Shown here: positions 45,076-59,300 of the stretch, piece after piece
How the letters are laid out: every line of letters begins with the position of its first letter
How positions within the stretch are numbered: position 1 is the stretch's first letter
Assembly (NCBI GenBank): GCA_013433145.1
Contig: CM024184.1
Location: 6,510,137-6,574,136 of the forward strand
DNA length: 64,000 nt
Reading direction: 5' to 3'
Source of the DNA: Ascaris suum
Lineage: Eukaryota > Nematoda > Chromadorea > Rhabditida > Ascarididae
Position numbers and translations under genes: made by a program
Notes under the pieces: model-generated
Told to the model about the DNA's origin: nothing
Databases searched by the model: none
The model's input: only the letters and a program-made list of their open reading frames with translations

Positions 45076-48000
45076 TTTTTCGTATAGTTTATTGTTTTCT
45101 ATAAACGAAGTGATTTCTAATCAATTCATTTCTTATATTTAATGAAATGATGATTAAAAATTGAAGAGAGAGATGTAAGAATTGAGTAAGGTGTTGAGAA
45201 GTCCATCAAGAAATCGGTATAAATATTGAGAGACACACCTGACAGGTAACTGAGAGCTACAAAAATTCGCGAAAAAAAAGATCTGCTTTTACAACAGCAA
45301 TAGCAACATTGTCTTATATTGCAACCAAATGATAGTATAAGCGAAAGATATAAATCTCGACTAAAACGAAAAGGTGGAGGTAACGGTTGAGCTAGGCTTA
45401 GAATATACTAATTTTGCGAATCGAATTCAAATGTGCTGACTTAATTATACATCTACAGTTGTTACAATAAATATACAACTGTATTTTATAGTTAAATGAG
45501 TTGATAGATTTATGCAATATATTTATTAAGTAACAATAGAAATAGATGAAAAATCTCTACATGCGAATGCGATAGAAGAAATAGGTTGCTAGCTATGAAA
45601 AGAATTTCAGGAGCGATCGTTGGCAATATCCATGAATTGATTAGACACTGAATAAATGTAAAAAGTGACGATATAGGAAATGATAAAAATTATAATATCA
45701 TGAAGTTGTTGTTGCGTATAGAAATCATTTTATCGAAATATTCCATATCATCGGACTCCATATCAGTTTAAATATCTCACAAATGATGCTTTGAAAGCAA
45801 AATTATACCACAGGGGTAGTATTTGTTTGGCACTGTATTGTGGCATCTCAATATATGAATTATTAAATAGGAATTAAAATGAGTATAAATCATCAATTTT
45901 CGGTAAAAATTACAGGTGCTAATGAAATGATCGCATCTGATATTCTTAGATAAAGCGGTTAAAGGTTCTAATCATTCCGTTAGGAGATCAAAATAAATTA
46001 AAGATAAGAGTGATAAGAGCATATGTCACCTCCTTGTTAGCTTAGTTAGACCTGTAATAGAATAGCAGATATGCGAGGATAAATATTGTTCGTATTGTGG
46101 GTGATGTTGTTCTTCCTTTCTTTCACCTGTCTCGTATATCCCCTATCCACCTGAGGATATGTTTGCTCTCTGAAAGCTAGGTAAATCTGTGCGTGTTTAT
46201 TGGAAAAAACGGCACGAAATAACTCTTGTTCAAGAGCGCTGAGTTGAGTGAAATTCAAAAACCTATATCTTGTCTTCGCTTTCTTTAGTTCTGTCCATCT
46301 TCTAGCTGAAACGGATGACATTATAGGCACTAGAATAATTCTTTCGATTTTTTTTTTCTAAGTCATCTAAAACAATTCGGTAATGAGTATTCAAATCGCT
46401 GTTTAGTTTTCTCTGATCAAATTGAATTTTACATCGTTGCGAAGAAAATAGTAGAATCTTTTCTGAATAAAGCGACTGATCTATAGGGTTAAAACAAAAA
46501 CAAATGCACGCGCACACATGAAGCTATACTTCATTAATGAATTATGAGTAATAATTAGATTAGTACATCTATCAATTTTATTTCCAACCAAACGTGCTCA
46601 AAATTTGATTTTATTTTTCCACAAAAATTGCCCAAAAAATTGTTAAATATTTCTAGTTCTTAACGTGTTGATTATCGCCTTAGGCAATAGTGTTCAACTT
46701 GATTCAATCATCGTTCAAAGCTGCTGATCTCATTTGATAATAGGAATAGAGAAGGTAGAATAGAGACTCCTTCCTTGCCCCTCTCCGACTGTATCTCCTT
46801 CATAAACGATTGTAGTCGAAGTTTTGTACATTATTGAGAGAATTTCTAAGTTTGAACGTTACAGCAACTTTTGAACATGCAGCATCATCCAGACTTTCTT
46901 CGGGATTCTTCTCATGGCAATTCCCATCCACAAGAGTCGTGGCCTGTTTTTTGAGCTGCTATGCTCTTGTATTTTAGTGGAATTTTGTTCGCCTTCATTC
47001 AGAGACTAATCCAAGCGACTGTATTTCATGCATAATTTAAACGTTTTAATGAAGATGGAGGGGAATTTATAGCTTTATCATGAACTACAGTTAACTAGTC
47101 TAGATTTTTTTTTCTAGACGAAATCTTCCAGTGATTCGAAACGATCCATTTATAATGCCCAGCATGTTGCTTATTTGATGATTTCTCCCTCCGTTGATCC
47201 CCGTTCCCCGCCCACCTCCTTCCCGTCCATCACCCCCTTCCCGTTTAAAATACCTGTTTTATCTCTGATTTCTGAATGGGAAAATGTGACCAGCTGTGGA
47301 ATGAATGCGACCAATGAATGAATCCTTTAAGTGACCATAAAGGCTGTGAAAGTTGAGAGATCAACCTGAAATTTGGTATTGAAAGTCAGCCAATGGCGTA
47401 CACTTAGCGTAAGAACTTCACAATTCAGACTTCAATATTTCCGAGATTGAAACTAAGGAAGAGACAGATAGACAGACAGGCAAACGTACAGACAGACATG
47501 GGCATACATAAGCGCAGACATGACGTCAAAATAACGCACCTCGTATATGGAAAAAATTTCATGAGCGCTTCGAAATGAATGTTTTCTGAAGGATCAGTAT
47601 GAGCGACAGGTCTTGCTGAATGCATAGCGCATGTCTGCGCGCTTTTCACTAATTGTTGGAATTTTACGAAACTGGTTCGTTCCGTGAGAGGAAATTGCAC
47701 AATTACTTATCGTGCCACCTCCTTGGCTATACGTTGCAGCCGCTGTATTCTCATTTGATCAGTTGTGGAGCAAAATTTGCATACTTCATTTTCATCTCAA
47801 CCTTAAATATCTAATGATTTTGTTAAGGTGAGTTAACAAGGGCTTTCCAGTTATATAGTATCTTTTTGACAGTTCCGGTTTGCTTGACGGTCGTACTTGA
47901 TTAATGATCAGGACTGATAAATGATAAGAAGTGATAAAAAAGTGATAAACAATCAAAGGCTTATTTGGTTATTCCCTTAGGAAAAACAAAAAAAAAAAAC

Positions 48001-49186
48001 GAAATAAAGCAGAGAGCAAACGATTTTTCAGTAATTTACGTTGATTTCTAGCATCTATATGCAATGACAATTTAATTAATCATTCAATTGCTGATAAGTT
48101 TGCAAGATTTTTTTGAAAGTTTTTCAAGGCAAAGAGTTTATAAGTTATAAATTTACAAGTTTACAAGATTAATGCCTTGAGCGGATAGAACTTGCATAAA
48201 TTTGAATGAAATTGTCATTGAAGCATTTATTCGTATCATTATATACAAAATACAACAAAACAATAAAAGAATTGATAAGACACAATGCAAGAGAGCTATT
48301 AAACTTGAGAAGAGCATTTATTAAAACATAAACACATGAATATATTCAGCATATTGTCAAGTATATTGCAAGTGATCATGGGATGAAGATAGTGAAGCAT
48401 ATATTATTAGCACCTTGCTTACTCTTTCAAAAAATAATTTGGCACATAATGTGCTTTCAAGATGGATTATTACGGTTTTTTTGTCGCTCTAATTGCACAC
48501 TTTTTACTTACTTTATTATAAGCGAGAAAAAAAATCAATTGCAAAAACTGGCAAAAGAAATTATTGCTTCTTCTTCCTATGTTAACCGTCATGCTCGTTG
48601 AAAATTTTAAAGGAGGTTCCGAATTTGGATAGTTTCCAAATTTGGACAATTGTCACCCAAGTATTACCTCTATAGTTTCGGTATATTGGCTGTGAACGTC
48701 GACGAAGCTTACATTCTCATTCATTCAGCTGAAAATAGGGAGATTCATTAATCTCTTGGCCATTCAAAAATTGAACAGTGTTTTGAGTGGATTTGATTAC
48801 CGCAATAAAAAAACGGGTAAAAATGTTTTCATCGCTTCTCAGCATTGGAAATTTTTCCACCGAAGCTGGAAAAATAACTGAAAAAAAATGCCTTTCTGAG
48901 ATTCTGTAGGCATGAATATACGCTTTTTTACCGTCGGCTTTTTTACCTTTTCAAACCTTTAGCAACCTATTCTTGTTAAATTCACGTTACGATGTTTTCG
49001 GATTATTTTTGATCATTTCAAGCATTTTCTTAAGCCTTTTTCAACATTCTCGAAATACTAATTCATCTCAAGAATCCCTAAAATGCACTAATTGTAATTA
49101 TCTCACATTTTTAAAACGATCAAAATATTGATTACTTTCGAAGTTTAATAGTTGAGCTAATTGTGGATTTCTCAACGCTTAAGGAC
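45076..49186. other. 4.1-kb stretch with weak coding hints only
   Basis: No firm gene. Two overlapping minus-strand frames at 46046-46517 have mixed composition that looks partly protein-like. A short plus-strand patch at 46865-46950 after a good acceptor (GTTACAG) reads QLLNMQHHPDFLRDSS. Neither joins to anything recognisable. A dispersed GACAGACAGA repeat lies at 47340-47570. The rest is AT-rich. Confidence 0.5.
47340..47570. repeat. Dispersed repeat with GACAGACAGA core, copy 2
   Basis: GTTGAGAGATCAACC and a region ending in CAGACTTCAATATT precede GACAGATAGACAGACAGGCA and CAGACAGACATGGGCAT, then ATGACGTCAAAATAACG. It resembles the segment at 28900-29110 in layout. Confidence 0.5.
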
Positions 49187-49500
49187 TCATTGAAAACGAT
49201 AATAGTGGCCTAGATTTAGGATCTATGATCAGAATCGATTTTCCGATGTGGTTGAAAATCTTGAGACATGAATCAAAAAAGACAATCGAAAGTAAACTAC
49301 AACACAATATTCATTTGATCAGCGATAAATTGATGATATCAACAACTGATCAATACGGATTTAGTAAATCGATACCAATAAATAAACTAGCAAATTATAA
49401 ATGCAAATTAATACTAGCTGATAAATTGGCATTCAGCACCGATATTATTGAACGGATTGGAGAAAGTTGTGCAGAAAAATATTCCAATGCTAATGAGTGA
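49187..49500 (+). CDS. Unrecognised coding-like frame, single-exon gene or terminal exon
   Basis: A frame open from an acceptor-like TTAAG at 49186 to TGA 49498-49500 encodes about 103 residues; the first ATG inside it is at 49225. The sequence looks like a folded soluble domain: IDFPMWLKILRHESKK, LQHNIHLISDKLMIST, IPINKLANYKCKLILADK and IIERIGESCAEKYS. It has balanced composition and amphipathic periodicity, unlike the low-complexity chance frames nearby. No family is recognised. It ends 690 bp before the 3' end of the convergent ZP gene. Upstream exons, if any, were not found. Confidence 0.5.
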
Positions 49501-50186
49501 ACAGCACAAATTGATACCAAATTGCATCATTTTCAACTGTTAATTTAAATTATTATGCTAATTCAAGTTCTATACGATTTAAGGTTGATTTCAAATTAGC
49601 CTATCGAATCATATTTAGGTAATAGCCAATCGTACATACAATCGATGACACATGAAAGAATGAAAATGAAAATATTCATAAGGCAGTATATAGGCAGAGA
49701 AATTGTGAATTTTTCATATTCTACACAGAACAAAACAAATCGTCTAAAGGAAGTTTTTTTTTTCTTGGAATATTGCTTGACTTTTCCACTCTCTCTTTCC
49801 CGGAAATGAATTTTCAATAATCATCTCCCCCCCCCAACTTTATTCTCCTATTATCTAATCGTAGAGATTTTATTGGAGAAAATATTTTCAAATCATTTAA
49901 TTAGAAAATTAACTAAGTGACGATTTGAAAAAAAAAATGCAAAGAAATTAACCGATTTTCATTTTTATTTCTTATTTGAGATTTAGTTTTGAAAATTTCT
50001 ACATTGAAGTCGGAAATTGAATTCATAGATATACCAAATCAAATTGTCTTTCTATAAACACTGATACATGAAATTGGAGTTGCAATTAAGACGACATAAC
50101 AATTTCGAGCATACGTTCATCTATATAGTGGAGAACACTCATCTGTATCATTATTACAATAAATCCGGAAATTCTGTGATGAATAT
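49501..50186. other. Convergent intergenic interval
   Basis: Separates the 3' ends of the 49187-49500 frame (plus) and the ZP gene (minus). It should hold both 3' untranslated regions. AT-rich, with a short C tract at about 49827-49836; no gene seen. Confidence 0.6.
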
Positions 50187-50362
50187 CTAGTATATTGTCA
50201 AAAGTTTTCGTCTCGAGAACCTTAAATGATATATTGCGCCAATAGCAGTCGTTATCGAGACTATCGATATACCAGATATAAACCATATTCCAATAACAGG
50301 AATGCATACTGATTCTCGTCGAGTTTTCATCGCTTTTGGTTCAACGGGTAGATCCGGGAAAT
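50187..50362 (-). CDS. ZP gene: terminal exon with transmembrane helix
   Basis: Begins in phase 1 after CTTCAG and encodes FPDLPVEPKAMKTRRESVC, a hydrophobic helix of about 24 residues (IPVIGIWFISGISIVSI then TTAIGAIYHL) and the short basic tail RFSRRKLLTIY before TAG. This gives a type I single-pass topology. Confidence 0.9.
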
Positions 50363-53300
50363 CTGAAGTGGTGAAATGTTAGATAACAAGATCATCTGAA
50401 CATGAATACATTTCACTCTCCCATCCCTTTAGAATATAGAGATTACCTGTTCATAATATTATAAGCTGTTTCAATCTCGAGCAATTTTATTGCTTGCCTT
50501 TGTTTAATAAAAGTAACTCATTTAATCCGAATGGGAACACTTCACCGCCTATATTAATAGTGGATTCCGCTCGAAAAATTAGCTGAAATAATTTGACAAA
50601 GGTAAACTGCTTCTGAGCTAATAAGTTGCAACGGCTATTCAAGTGCTTCTGCAAACTTGCTTTAAAATGCGTATTTTTGAGGTATCATTTATGTCTTTAT
50701 GTATATATGCTCATCTATCTGTCCCCATAGTTTCGCATGAAAGCTGCATTCATACGATGAACTCCTATAGCATAACGCATCTTTATTTGTCAGCTTTAAC
50801 ATAAGCTAGAGATATTTCGGGTGTAAAAAGTTGCATACAACTTGCGGCAACAATCCGTTCCACATCGATTAAATTACAAAAGGGACAGTTCTTTTCCTCA
50901 GGGGTGAGAGAGAGGAGCTATGTGCCTGCGATTGGGTGAAACGAAGTATGAAGGCACTATTTTATGTAGTTATTAATTGTTAACAACTTCAGAAATTGGT
51001 CGGTTAAGTAATGGCTATGCTGAAATATATGTCGTGCCAGCTCCTTTATTAGATTTTCCGCCTATTAATTTATACAAAAATTACATAAATGATCTCAAAC
51101 CTTAGGAACTCTGCGATATAGGAAGAGTACAACACTCAAGTATGCATTTCGGTGCAATAAGTGCGATAATGTCGCAATTGTTTGCACACTATTCAATGAC
51201 AAATGAAAATAAACGGATGGATGATCTCAAACCTATCATGTTCCTCTTTTCGGGCAAACGTTCTACCTGCTATGAGAATATTTAATCCAACAGTATTTAT
51301 TTCCTAGGTTCATTTATTCTTATATGCATATAATAAAAGTGGTTTAATAAGCATATAATATCAATAATGGAATTAAATTTCAGATTGTTGGCGATAGAGT
51401 GATGTATACATATGTGATATAAATTTTATTATAATAGTCGACCTTGATATTAATCAATATTTGATAAATTCGGAAAATATCGCCAGTAAACAGATTCGAA
51501 TCTCCACCACCATAAACAACTAACCGACGCTTAATTTTGAGCAAAAAATTAAAACTACCTCTAATAAAAAATTTTAATTAATCATTTTTTGCATTTCTAA
51601 TTTTCGAAATCAACAACTCACCTGTGGAGTGGTGATTCTTAGTATTCCACTAGATCATTCAGAACGTTCATAGCCATTATTACAATATTTTATTTATTTA
51701 TATTATGTATGTATGTATCTGCGTCTATGTGCTGTTACTAATATCTGTGCACATTTATGTACGCATATGTGATGGCTTAGTTTTATTACGCTAGTGAAAA
51801 ACCTTTCTAAGAAGATCCTAGATAGCAAAACTGCGCAGCATAGCAATGAGCCCCTTTCAATTGAGCACTATAAATTCATCACAATATGACTTTCAAGCAT
51901 CTCATTGACCTTGGTATTCACGGCAGCATGACCGTCAATCCTATTCTGCGCTACCTCTATCCTCATATAAGAGGGCTACTTTCTTCAGCTGCTATGACAT
52001 TTCAAAACGGGTATTCGAGTTTTACGCAAAGAAAGCATTAATATAACAAGACGAACTCATATGGACCCACTCACAACCCTGACGGTTTTTAATAATCGCA
52101 AGTTTCGAAAACAAGATTGGTTTGTAAATGTATTATTTCAAGTAGGTTATTCGGATTTAAATTTTCTGGGATCGATTTGTGGAGATAATAATGACAGTAA
52201 AATCGATCCATCAAGCTGTGGAGTTAAAAGAGGTGCTCAAAAGAAATTGATGAAAGGCTCGAAGTTCTTCAATCTTTTTCGCTCGTCATCTAGCTGAACG
52301 GTGTTGCAAAAATTTGCGTATATCAAAGAAGTAAGCTGCACAGGTGCAAAAGTGAAGGTATCTGTCGTAGAGGTGATAGCGGAAATGATTTTTGTGTTTT
52401 AAAGGTGGTTCCTGAACTGAAAGAGATAAAAATATAAAGAAAATAGAACTTCGATCTTTTGTGACAGGACATTATTGCAGCTCAATATTTCACTCTATCT
52501 GCTCCCGCTTCATATTTCATTAGCAAATTTTTCGTTGAAAATATTTTAAAATACGATATGGATCATACCAAAGTCTTGATCAATTATATTGAGTTGAGGA
52601 GTCGAGACGTCCACGTCCAATAAGTTGATTCCATCATCTGGTGGATTACGTCTCCTCCTTCCGGCATTCGACTTTGATGTTTTTGCTTTCGAAGAATCAC
52701 TCTCTCCTGAGCCTAAAATCCGAACGTCAGCTAGCCAACAGACTTACACTGCATCAGCTATTCTATTTCGAGGTAATGAATGAAAACTTTTTATCGTATC
52801 AAACACTTATCTGAAAGTACAATAAAACTGCTGTCATCACAACGTTTTCGTCACTCTAGAAGTACTCTGGCAAATCAAGATATTTTTGTGTACTTATGAT
52901 ATTGTTTCTATCATCATAATGTAAGACATTTCCTATTAAAGCAATTTCGAGGCAACGTAAAAGAGGCGCTCGGATGACGTTGCCAGCAGAAATGACGGTT
53001 ATATACAAATAAAAAATACAAAACGATGAGTATTTATTATACTTATTTACCTTCAATATCCTCTATTGTTTCCGCATGAAGGAATTTAGCACGCGTTGCG
53101 CGATTACTGTTTTCCACATAATCGAGAAGGCTATCAGGTGTTGGGAAGTCTCCCGTGTCATTCGAAATGGTCGTTGTACTGATCGGTACTGCTGAGGTAA
53201 TGATATACGGAAGGTAGCTGCTTGATGAGGAAGTTTCCTCTTGAGTGGAAGGATAGAAGGTCGTTGTCTCTGTCTCGGAAGTAGTGGGTGATATGAATTT

Positions 53301-56300
53301 GACAGAATTTGATGTGGCTGGTAGAGCGGCTGTTGTTGCTATTAGTTGCTCACTATCTAGAACTTCTTCGATAGTATGTTCTTCTGTTGAATGGGCTGTA
53401 TCGCAACGTGGTGGCTGAAAATATGGAATTTTCGAAAAAGCTCCAAATGAATCAATTCTTAAAAATGAAATCCAAATCAAACCCCATCGCTCTTCGATTA
53501 AAAGGTCTGCGATTGTCTAGCAAATTCAATCAAACAAAAATAAATGCATAAATAATAGAAAATATTTCCTTTTAAAATATGGTTTAAGGAAAATTTCAGG
53601 GGATTATTTCGTGCATGAGAAGTTCATATTATATTCCTTTTGGAATTTAACTACTGCGGCTAACATATTTCTATTCTCCAGATATATTTCGTTTGAAGCA
53701 GAATGGTATTGAATTTATAAGAACAACTTTAGCACTCATCTGTGTACCATCAGCAGGTTTGTTTCATATCTATTTAGATGTATGAGTGGATAATTCAAAA
53801 AATAGATGAGCAAATAAATAAGCAAATATATAAATAAGTAAATAAATATATAAAGTACTAGTTGAAAACGAAACGATAACCTCAAGATGACTATGCAAAA
53901 GGACTTGAAAGAATATCGTGATTGCATACAAAAGGACTGAATTTATTTGCTAGCAATAAACATCTCACGCTACGAACAAAAATGATGATCTATAATAAAA
54001 GCACTTACTGTAACATTCTTACAGTAACCGCCAGTTTTGAAGCACAACTTTATTTGACAGCTGAAGTAAACGGATTCTCTGTCGGGAAGATTCACCACAC
54101 TTGCACCCTATAATTGCATTCATCATTTATACTCTTTCAACAAGATTTATACAAATAAGTTAGATTGCTTCCCTGCTCGACAGTTTCAATTCGCAAAACA
54201 AAAAAACTAGAGAAATGAGGTCTGCCCCTATCAACAAAATGAACAGAGCACTATATCATCAATTTCCATCAATTTTTTTCATAGATACTTCAATGACAGG
54301 ATGTTATTAGTATTGAAAAGAATGAATGAAATTTGCATATAATGATGTAATTTGCATGTACTAGCTTGCATTGAAATTTGCATACAATTTGTCTAAAAAG
54401 ATGTGTCCAATGAAAGAAGACAATAATTTTAAAGGAACGTTCACGCAACGAAATGCTGTAATCAGCGATGTTGAGAGAAGCCGATTCACGTCGATCTTCC
54501 TAACCGGATTCTTCAATTATTATATTTACCTGAGTGAGTTTATTATATTTACTTGAGTGACTTTATTACACTTACCTGGATAGCTTTATTGCATTTACCT
54601 GAGTGACTTTACATAATAGATCTTTCCCTACCATCCATCATAAACAAATTAAGATTTTTGTATTTTGAAATATTGCCATTACGAATTTCTTATCAACAAA
54701 TAATATTTTGCTAAAAACATGAAAAAAAAATACGAAATTTTCGTATTTACATTTCAATCGGATGATTAAATATCGTTAGTGAAAAATTTTTTTCCACCGA
54801 AAGAAAAAAATGAGAATATTTAAATTTGCATAATAATTCACAATAATTTCGAAGTTTTCCTCTATAAAAAAATGATGAGAGGCATTTTTTTTTTCATATG
54901 AAAAGCGATAAATTTTACATATTTGAGCGCAATGAAATACGCTCATCGCGAAAACTAGTTCTACGCAAATTTTCATCATTATTTATTCATGCAATCATAT
55001 ACGGCAACACTATCGTCGTTCGATACAATTAGATCAACTGGACGAATGGCAAACGTTTCATAAAGAGACAACAAAGATTTTTTTTTTCATCTATTTCGCA
55101 ATAACGCAAAAAAAAAATTCGAAAAATATCAATTAAAGTATATTAGGATCCTCATAACGAAATTTTATATGAATTTCTTAATCGCTAAAGAAGAAAAAAA
55201 AATTCACTCTCATCAGCAATCGAGCAATGCTAATATATGCGAAAAAAATTTCCTTTCTTTTTTTTTTTACGGAGTGGAAAAGTTTCTATTAGAAAAATTT
55301 TTGCAATTATCAGTTCTTAAAAAAATACGAAAAAAATTTCATTTATTTTTTCTTCATTTTTTTTTTAATATTTATAAAAATTATTTATATAATATCAAAA
55401 AAATTTTTGTCATCGTTAGAGACGTGGAAGAATTAACAATTTTTTGCTATATAAATGATCGAAAAACTATAGATATGATACGAACCGTGAAACTGCGCGT
55501 AAGTTCCTTTGAATAGGTCAATTGCGGGATGATAAAGTCATCTGTTGAACAACTGCAATAGTTGAAGTTGGCGAATATAGAAAAAAATCTATGAAACTAT
55601 TCCATAAAGCACATTATCACGCAAACGCTCAGAAAAACTTCTACTCCAACAGACCTGAGGTTTTATTATTCATATCTTTTGGTGAAGAGAGGGGGAAAGG
55701 AAAAGTATGAAGGAGATGAATATCGGTAGAGGGTATGATAATTCATTTCAGTGAGTCAGGAACTACTAACTTAAGAAAACAATGAGACCAAGTTGGAGTA
55801 CCTGAAAGCGAAGCAAGGTGAACGAGGACACTGTTAATGAAACAATTGCGAAAATTTTCCCTCTGAAAAAGGCGTTTAGCAGTTTCGAAGAGGGGAGTTC
55901 CATTTTCCCCTCACATGAATTATGGTATTGAAATGCGCTTGGCATTTAAAAACTTACAAAAATCGGAGTTCAAATATTAAAATTGACAGACGGCTAACAA
56001 TGTAAATAAAAAAGCTTGAAGTAGAGGTTTATTTAAAGGTATTGTGAGGTGAACTACATCGTTTAACTAAGAACATATCTAGGTTGGTGTCTATTGTGAT
56101 CAAGAATTCTATAAGAATCAAAACTAGCAAATGATCTAGATGCATTCACTAAAGTTGTTCTGTAAGGATGGACGATGGCATTCAACTCCTTTATCCTAGC
56201 AGGTGGCGGAAATTTTTTAAAATTTCATTAGAAAGTTGGAAGATTTCATCGGACATTCTCTGCCGAGAATCTGCAAGGGATATGGGATTCATTTTACTCA

Positions 56301-59300
56301 GCAAAGCGTTCAATAACAAAATCGAAAAAAAAATCGAATTATAGCTGTGGCCGAATTATAGCTGTGATCGCCAGTTATTGAGAAGAAAGAGAGGTCACCT
56401 ACAGATAGAGAGGACCCAAAAAACTGAAACCTCGCTATCGTAATTTGTAGTATCATCGGACGAAGAAAATCTTATATCTAAAAGTGTGAAATCTCCGTGA
56501 ATACCTACTACTAAGAGCTCATAACTGATCCTTCTTAGAGTAAACTGATATAGACGAAGTGCTAATGTCACACGAAAAAAATGTGCTATAAGGGTGAGCC
56601 TTGCAGTGTAGGTACAGGTGAAGACTAGAATTTAGCGGGTACAATTTGCGCCGAGTATATTTCATGAGTTAACTGCTCGGCAGCTGATGCTAAGTAATAA
56701 CAGCGACAATTGCTTGATAAATACTTCAAGCAAACGTTAGCTTATCATTCTTCATTTTCGAATCAGCAAAAAACCAAAAGCACGCGTTTATTCATTCATT
56801 TGATCATGTTTTAATGCTGCATCATTCCTTCTACATCACACTTCCACTTAGGGGCGTTCCATCGTTCCTTGTAACTAGACCTATACTTTACGCGCGTCTC
56901 GGCTCATGAGTGGAATCTTCCCAGCTCCGAAGAATACCTCAGTCCCCTAACGTAATCCTCGTGTGGCCATATTCCTAGTTATCACTGCTCCAGCCATTAC
57001 CATTCCAAAAACACGTCGAAGAGATTTTAATCCGTAAACCTCAACACTTGTCCAACATCCATAGAAAGCCGATATGCCTAGCAAAAATGTATCTTTCTTC
57101 CACTGTATCCTCCATGTAACGGTAGGAAGGAAAATAGAAACGATTTCAAACAAAAATCGAACCCGTTGGAATCGATGACGCTATGTTCTCCTCCTTGCCC
57201 ATCGAGGATAAAGCACGTATGCACAAGCATTGCATAAACATCGGATGGACAATCCCATACATGATAGACGATATCACCAATACGTGCATAACGAAGCACA
57301 GGACCATTCGGCGAATCACGATGCAACGTATAGGAACATTGCGGCATCGCATGTCCTGATTCCAATGCATATGTCGTCAAATCGCTTAAAAAAATTCTTT
57401 CTATTCACTCATATAGTTCTCTATCATAGATTTTAAAATTTTTGATCTTTATTCTCTAATTAAAGATTAAAGAATCGATTAGGCGAAAGGAAAAAGACGA
57501 AAGGAAAAGATAGCAATTTCATTATGGAGTACCATATAACCACAAATAAAAACCCCTAAAGATTAGGAATTTCGTAAAATTTAAAAATATCTCTTTAAGT
57601 AAAGATATGATTCTAATAACTATGTTTATTTTCCTGAAGTTTGTGGAAAACTATAGTAAAACAATTTATTTTATCTCAAATATGCGAGAACCACGTTGAA
57701 AAATGAGCTATATTGAGACGAGATTTTACTCGCCAACGTTACTGGAGAAGCAATTATTCAAGCAAACTTCGATCGCATAATTTTTGCAATGCATAGGAAA
57801 TGTTTAAGTCGTCTATTCCCTTGTCTCTTAATTTTGTATAAATTTGCAGATAAAAGTCGAGATGAAATCTTCATGTTCATCGTCTAATTAGGCATTAAAT
57901 AAGATACAATCGAGAAATTGTTTGTTTTTTTTTGTGCTAAAATTCACGCTAATCGTTGTAAACAAAACTAAACTATATAATTTATTTCAATTCAAAAAAA
58001 TTTATGAACACATTTTTGATGGCTGTTATTGCCAAAGATTTCTTCTACAATTGAAAGTTTTCGATGAATAACACTCAAATTTTTCTTTCACAATTCCTCA
58101 ATAATATATTGATAACTTTTTTCATCGGTTAAATCGGCTAACACAATAAATCATTTTCAGTCAGCAGTTTACTTCTTTTTTTTTTTAAATGAATGATAGT
58201 AAAATGTATGTGATTTACCGCTAACAGTTGATAGGCTTATTCTCCGATACTCATATTTTAGGTCATTTTTGAAATATGATCCACTAGCCGGTGACGATGA
58301 TTTCAAGTGATCGAAAAAATCTCAACAACCAAAAAAAAAAAAAAAGAAATAAGAATTTCTAAATGTGTTGATAATACTCAAAAAGTGCGTAAAAATCGCA
58401 AAATAATTAGCAATGATGAACAAATTGTGCGGATATATTTTAAAGTGACCATTAATAACCTTTGAGAATTCATCAAAAAAAAAAAAGATGTCATTGAGTT
58501 GATGTATTTCAAGCGTACGCACTTAAGTGCTATGTAAATTTTTTTTTTTTTGCTTCAACTTCTATAGCGATGAATACACAAAAGAAAGCAAAAGAAAAAA
58601 AAATGCGGTGAATATTGAATGCAAAAAAAAAAAAAAAATGCATTCAAAGCGAACAAAAACTCGCATTCCACAAATTTTTTTCTCATAAATCCATAATTTT
58701 TCTCTTTCTCATTTTTTTCAAATATGACAGAATATTATTTTAATTAATAAAAAAAATGGTAAAATTTTGGAAATATTCCAACTATCTGAGTTGTTTCATC
58801 TTAATAAAAATCATTGATTAAATTAATGCAATCAATAAGTGTACAATTAACTACTGTGAAGAAGACTGATTATAAATAAGTTGCAAAATGATAATTATCA
58901 CTGAGCATTATGAATCGATGGATATTTTCACGTTTGAAGGCCAACTCTCGGTTGCACAAATTTTTAGGCGTTTTTAGCCAACACTACTCTTACCGGCTCA
59001 AAATTTATTTCCACTTTTCTCATATTTTGATGAACAAAACTTGAACTGATTAACGAAGTGAATGAAGAAAATTTTCGTTGCTAGGATCAACCTAAATGCT
59101 TGTTTTATAATATTTGTTTTGAAATTGTCTATTGCATCTTTTTTGATACTTTATCCTCGGTATTTTTCCCTAAGGACTGCTCTATAGTAATACTACCGAC
59201 CAGTCAATAACGGTGGGTATCTGTGAGGGATTTTAAAAAGTGCGTAAATTGGTTAATTCAGCTAAAATTAGAAGATGAATGAATAAATTGCGCAAATAAA

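Noticed and set aside
55169..55516. 115-codon plus-strand frame rich in Phe, Lys and Ile
   Set aside because: Its composition is that of poly-A/poly-T DNA, and it runs antisense into the ZP exon at 55486-55552.
57230..57436. Plus-strand frame rich in His, and minus-strand frames 57146-57370 and 56947-57153
   Set aside because: They are shadows of the core ZP-C exon or run past its donor.
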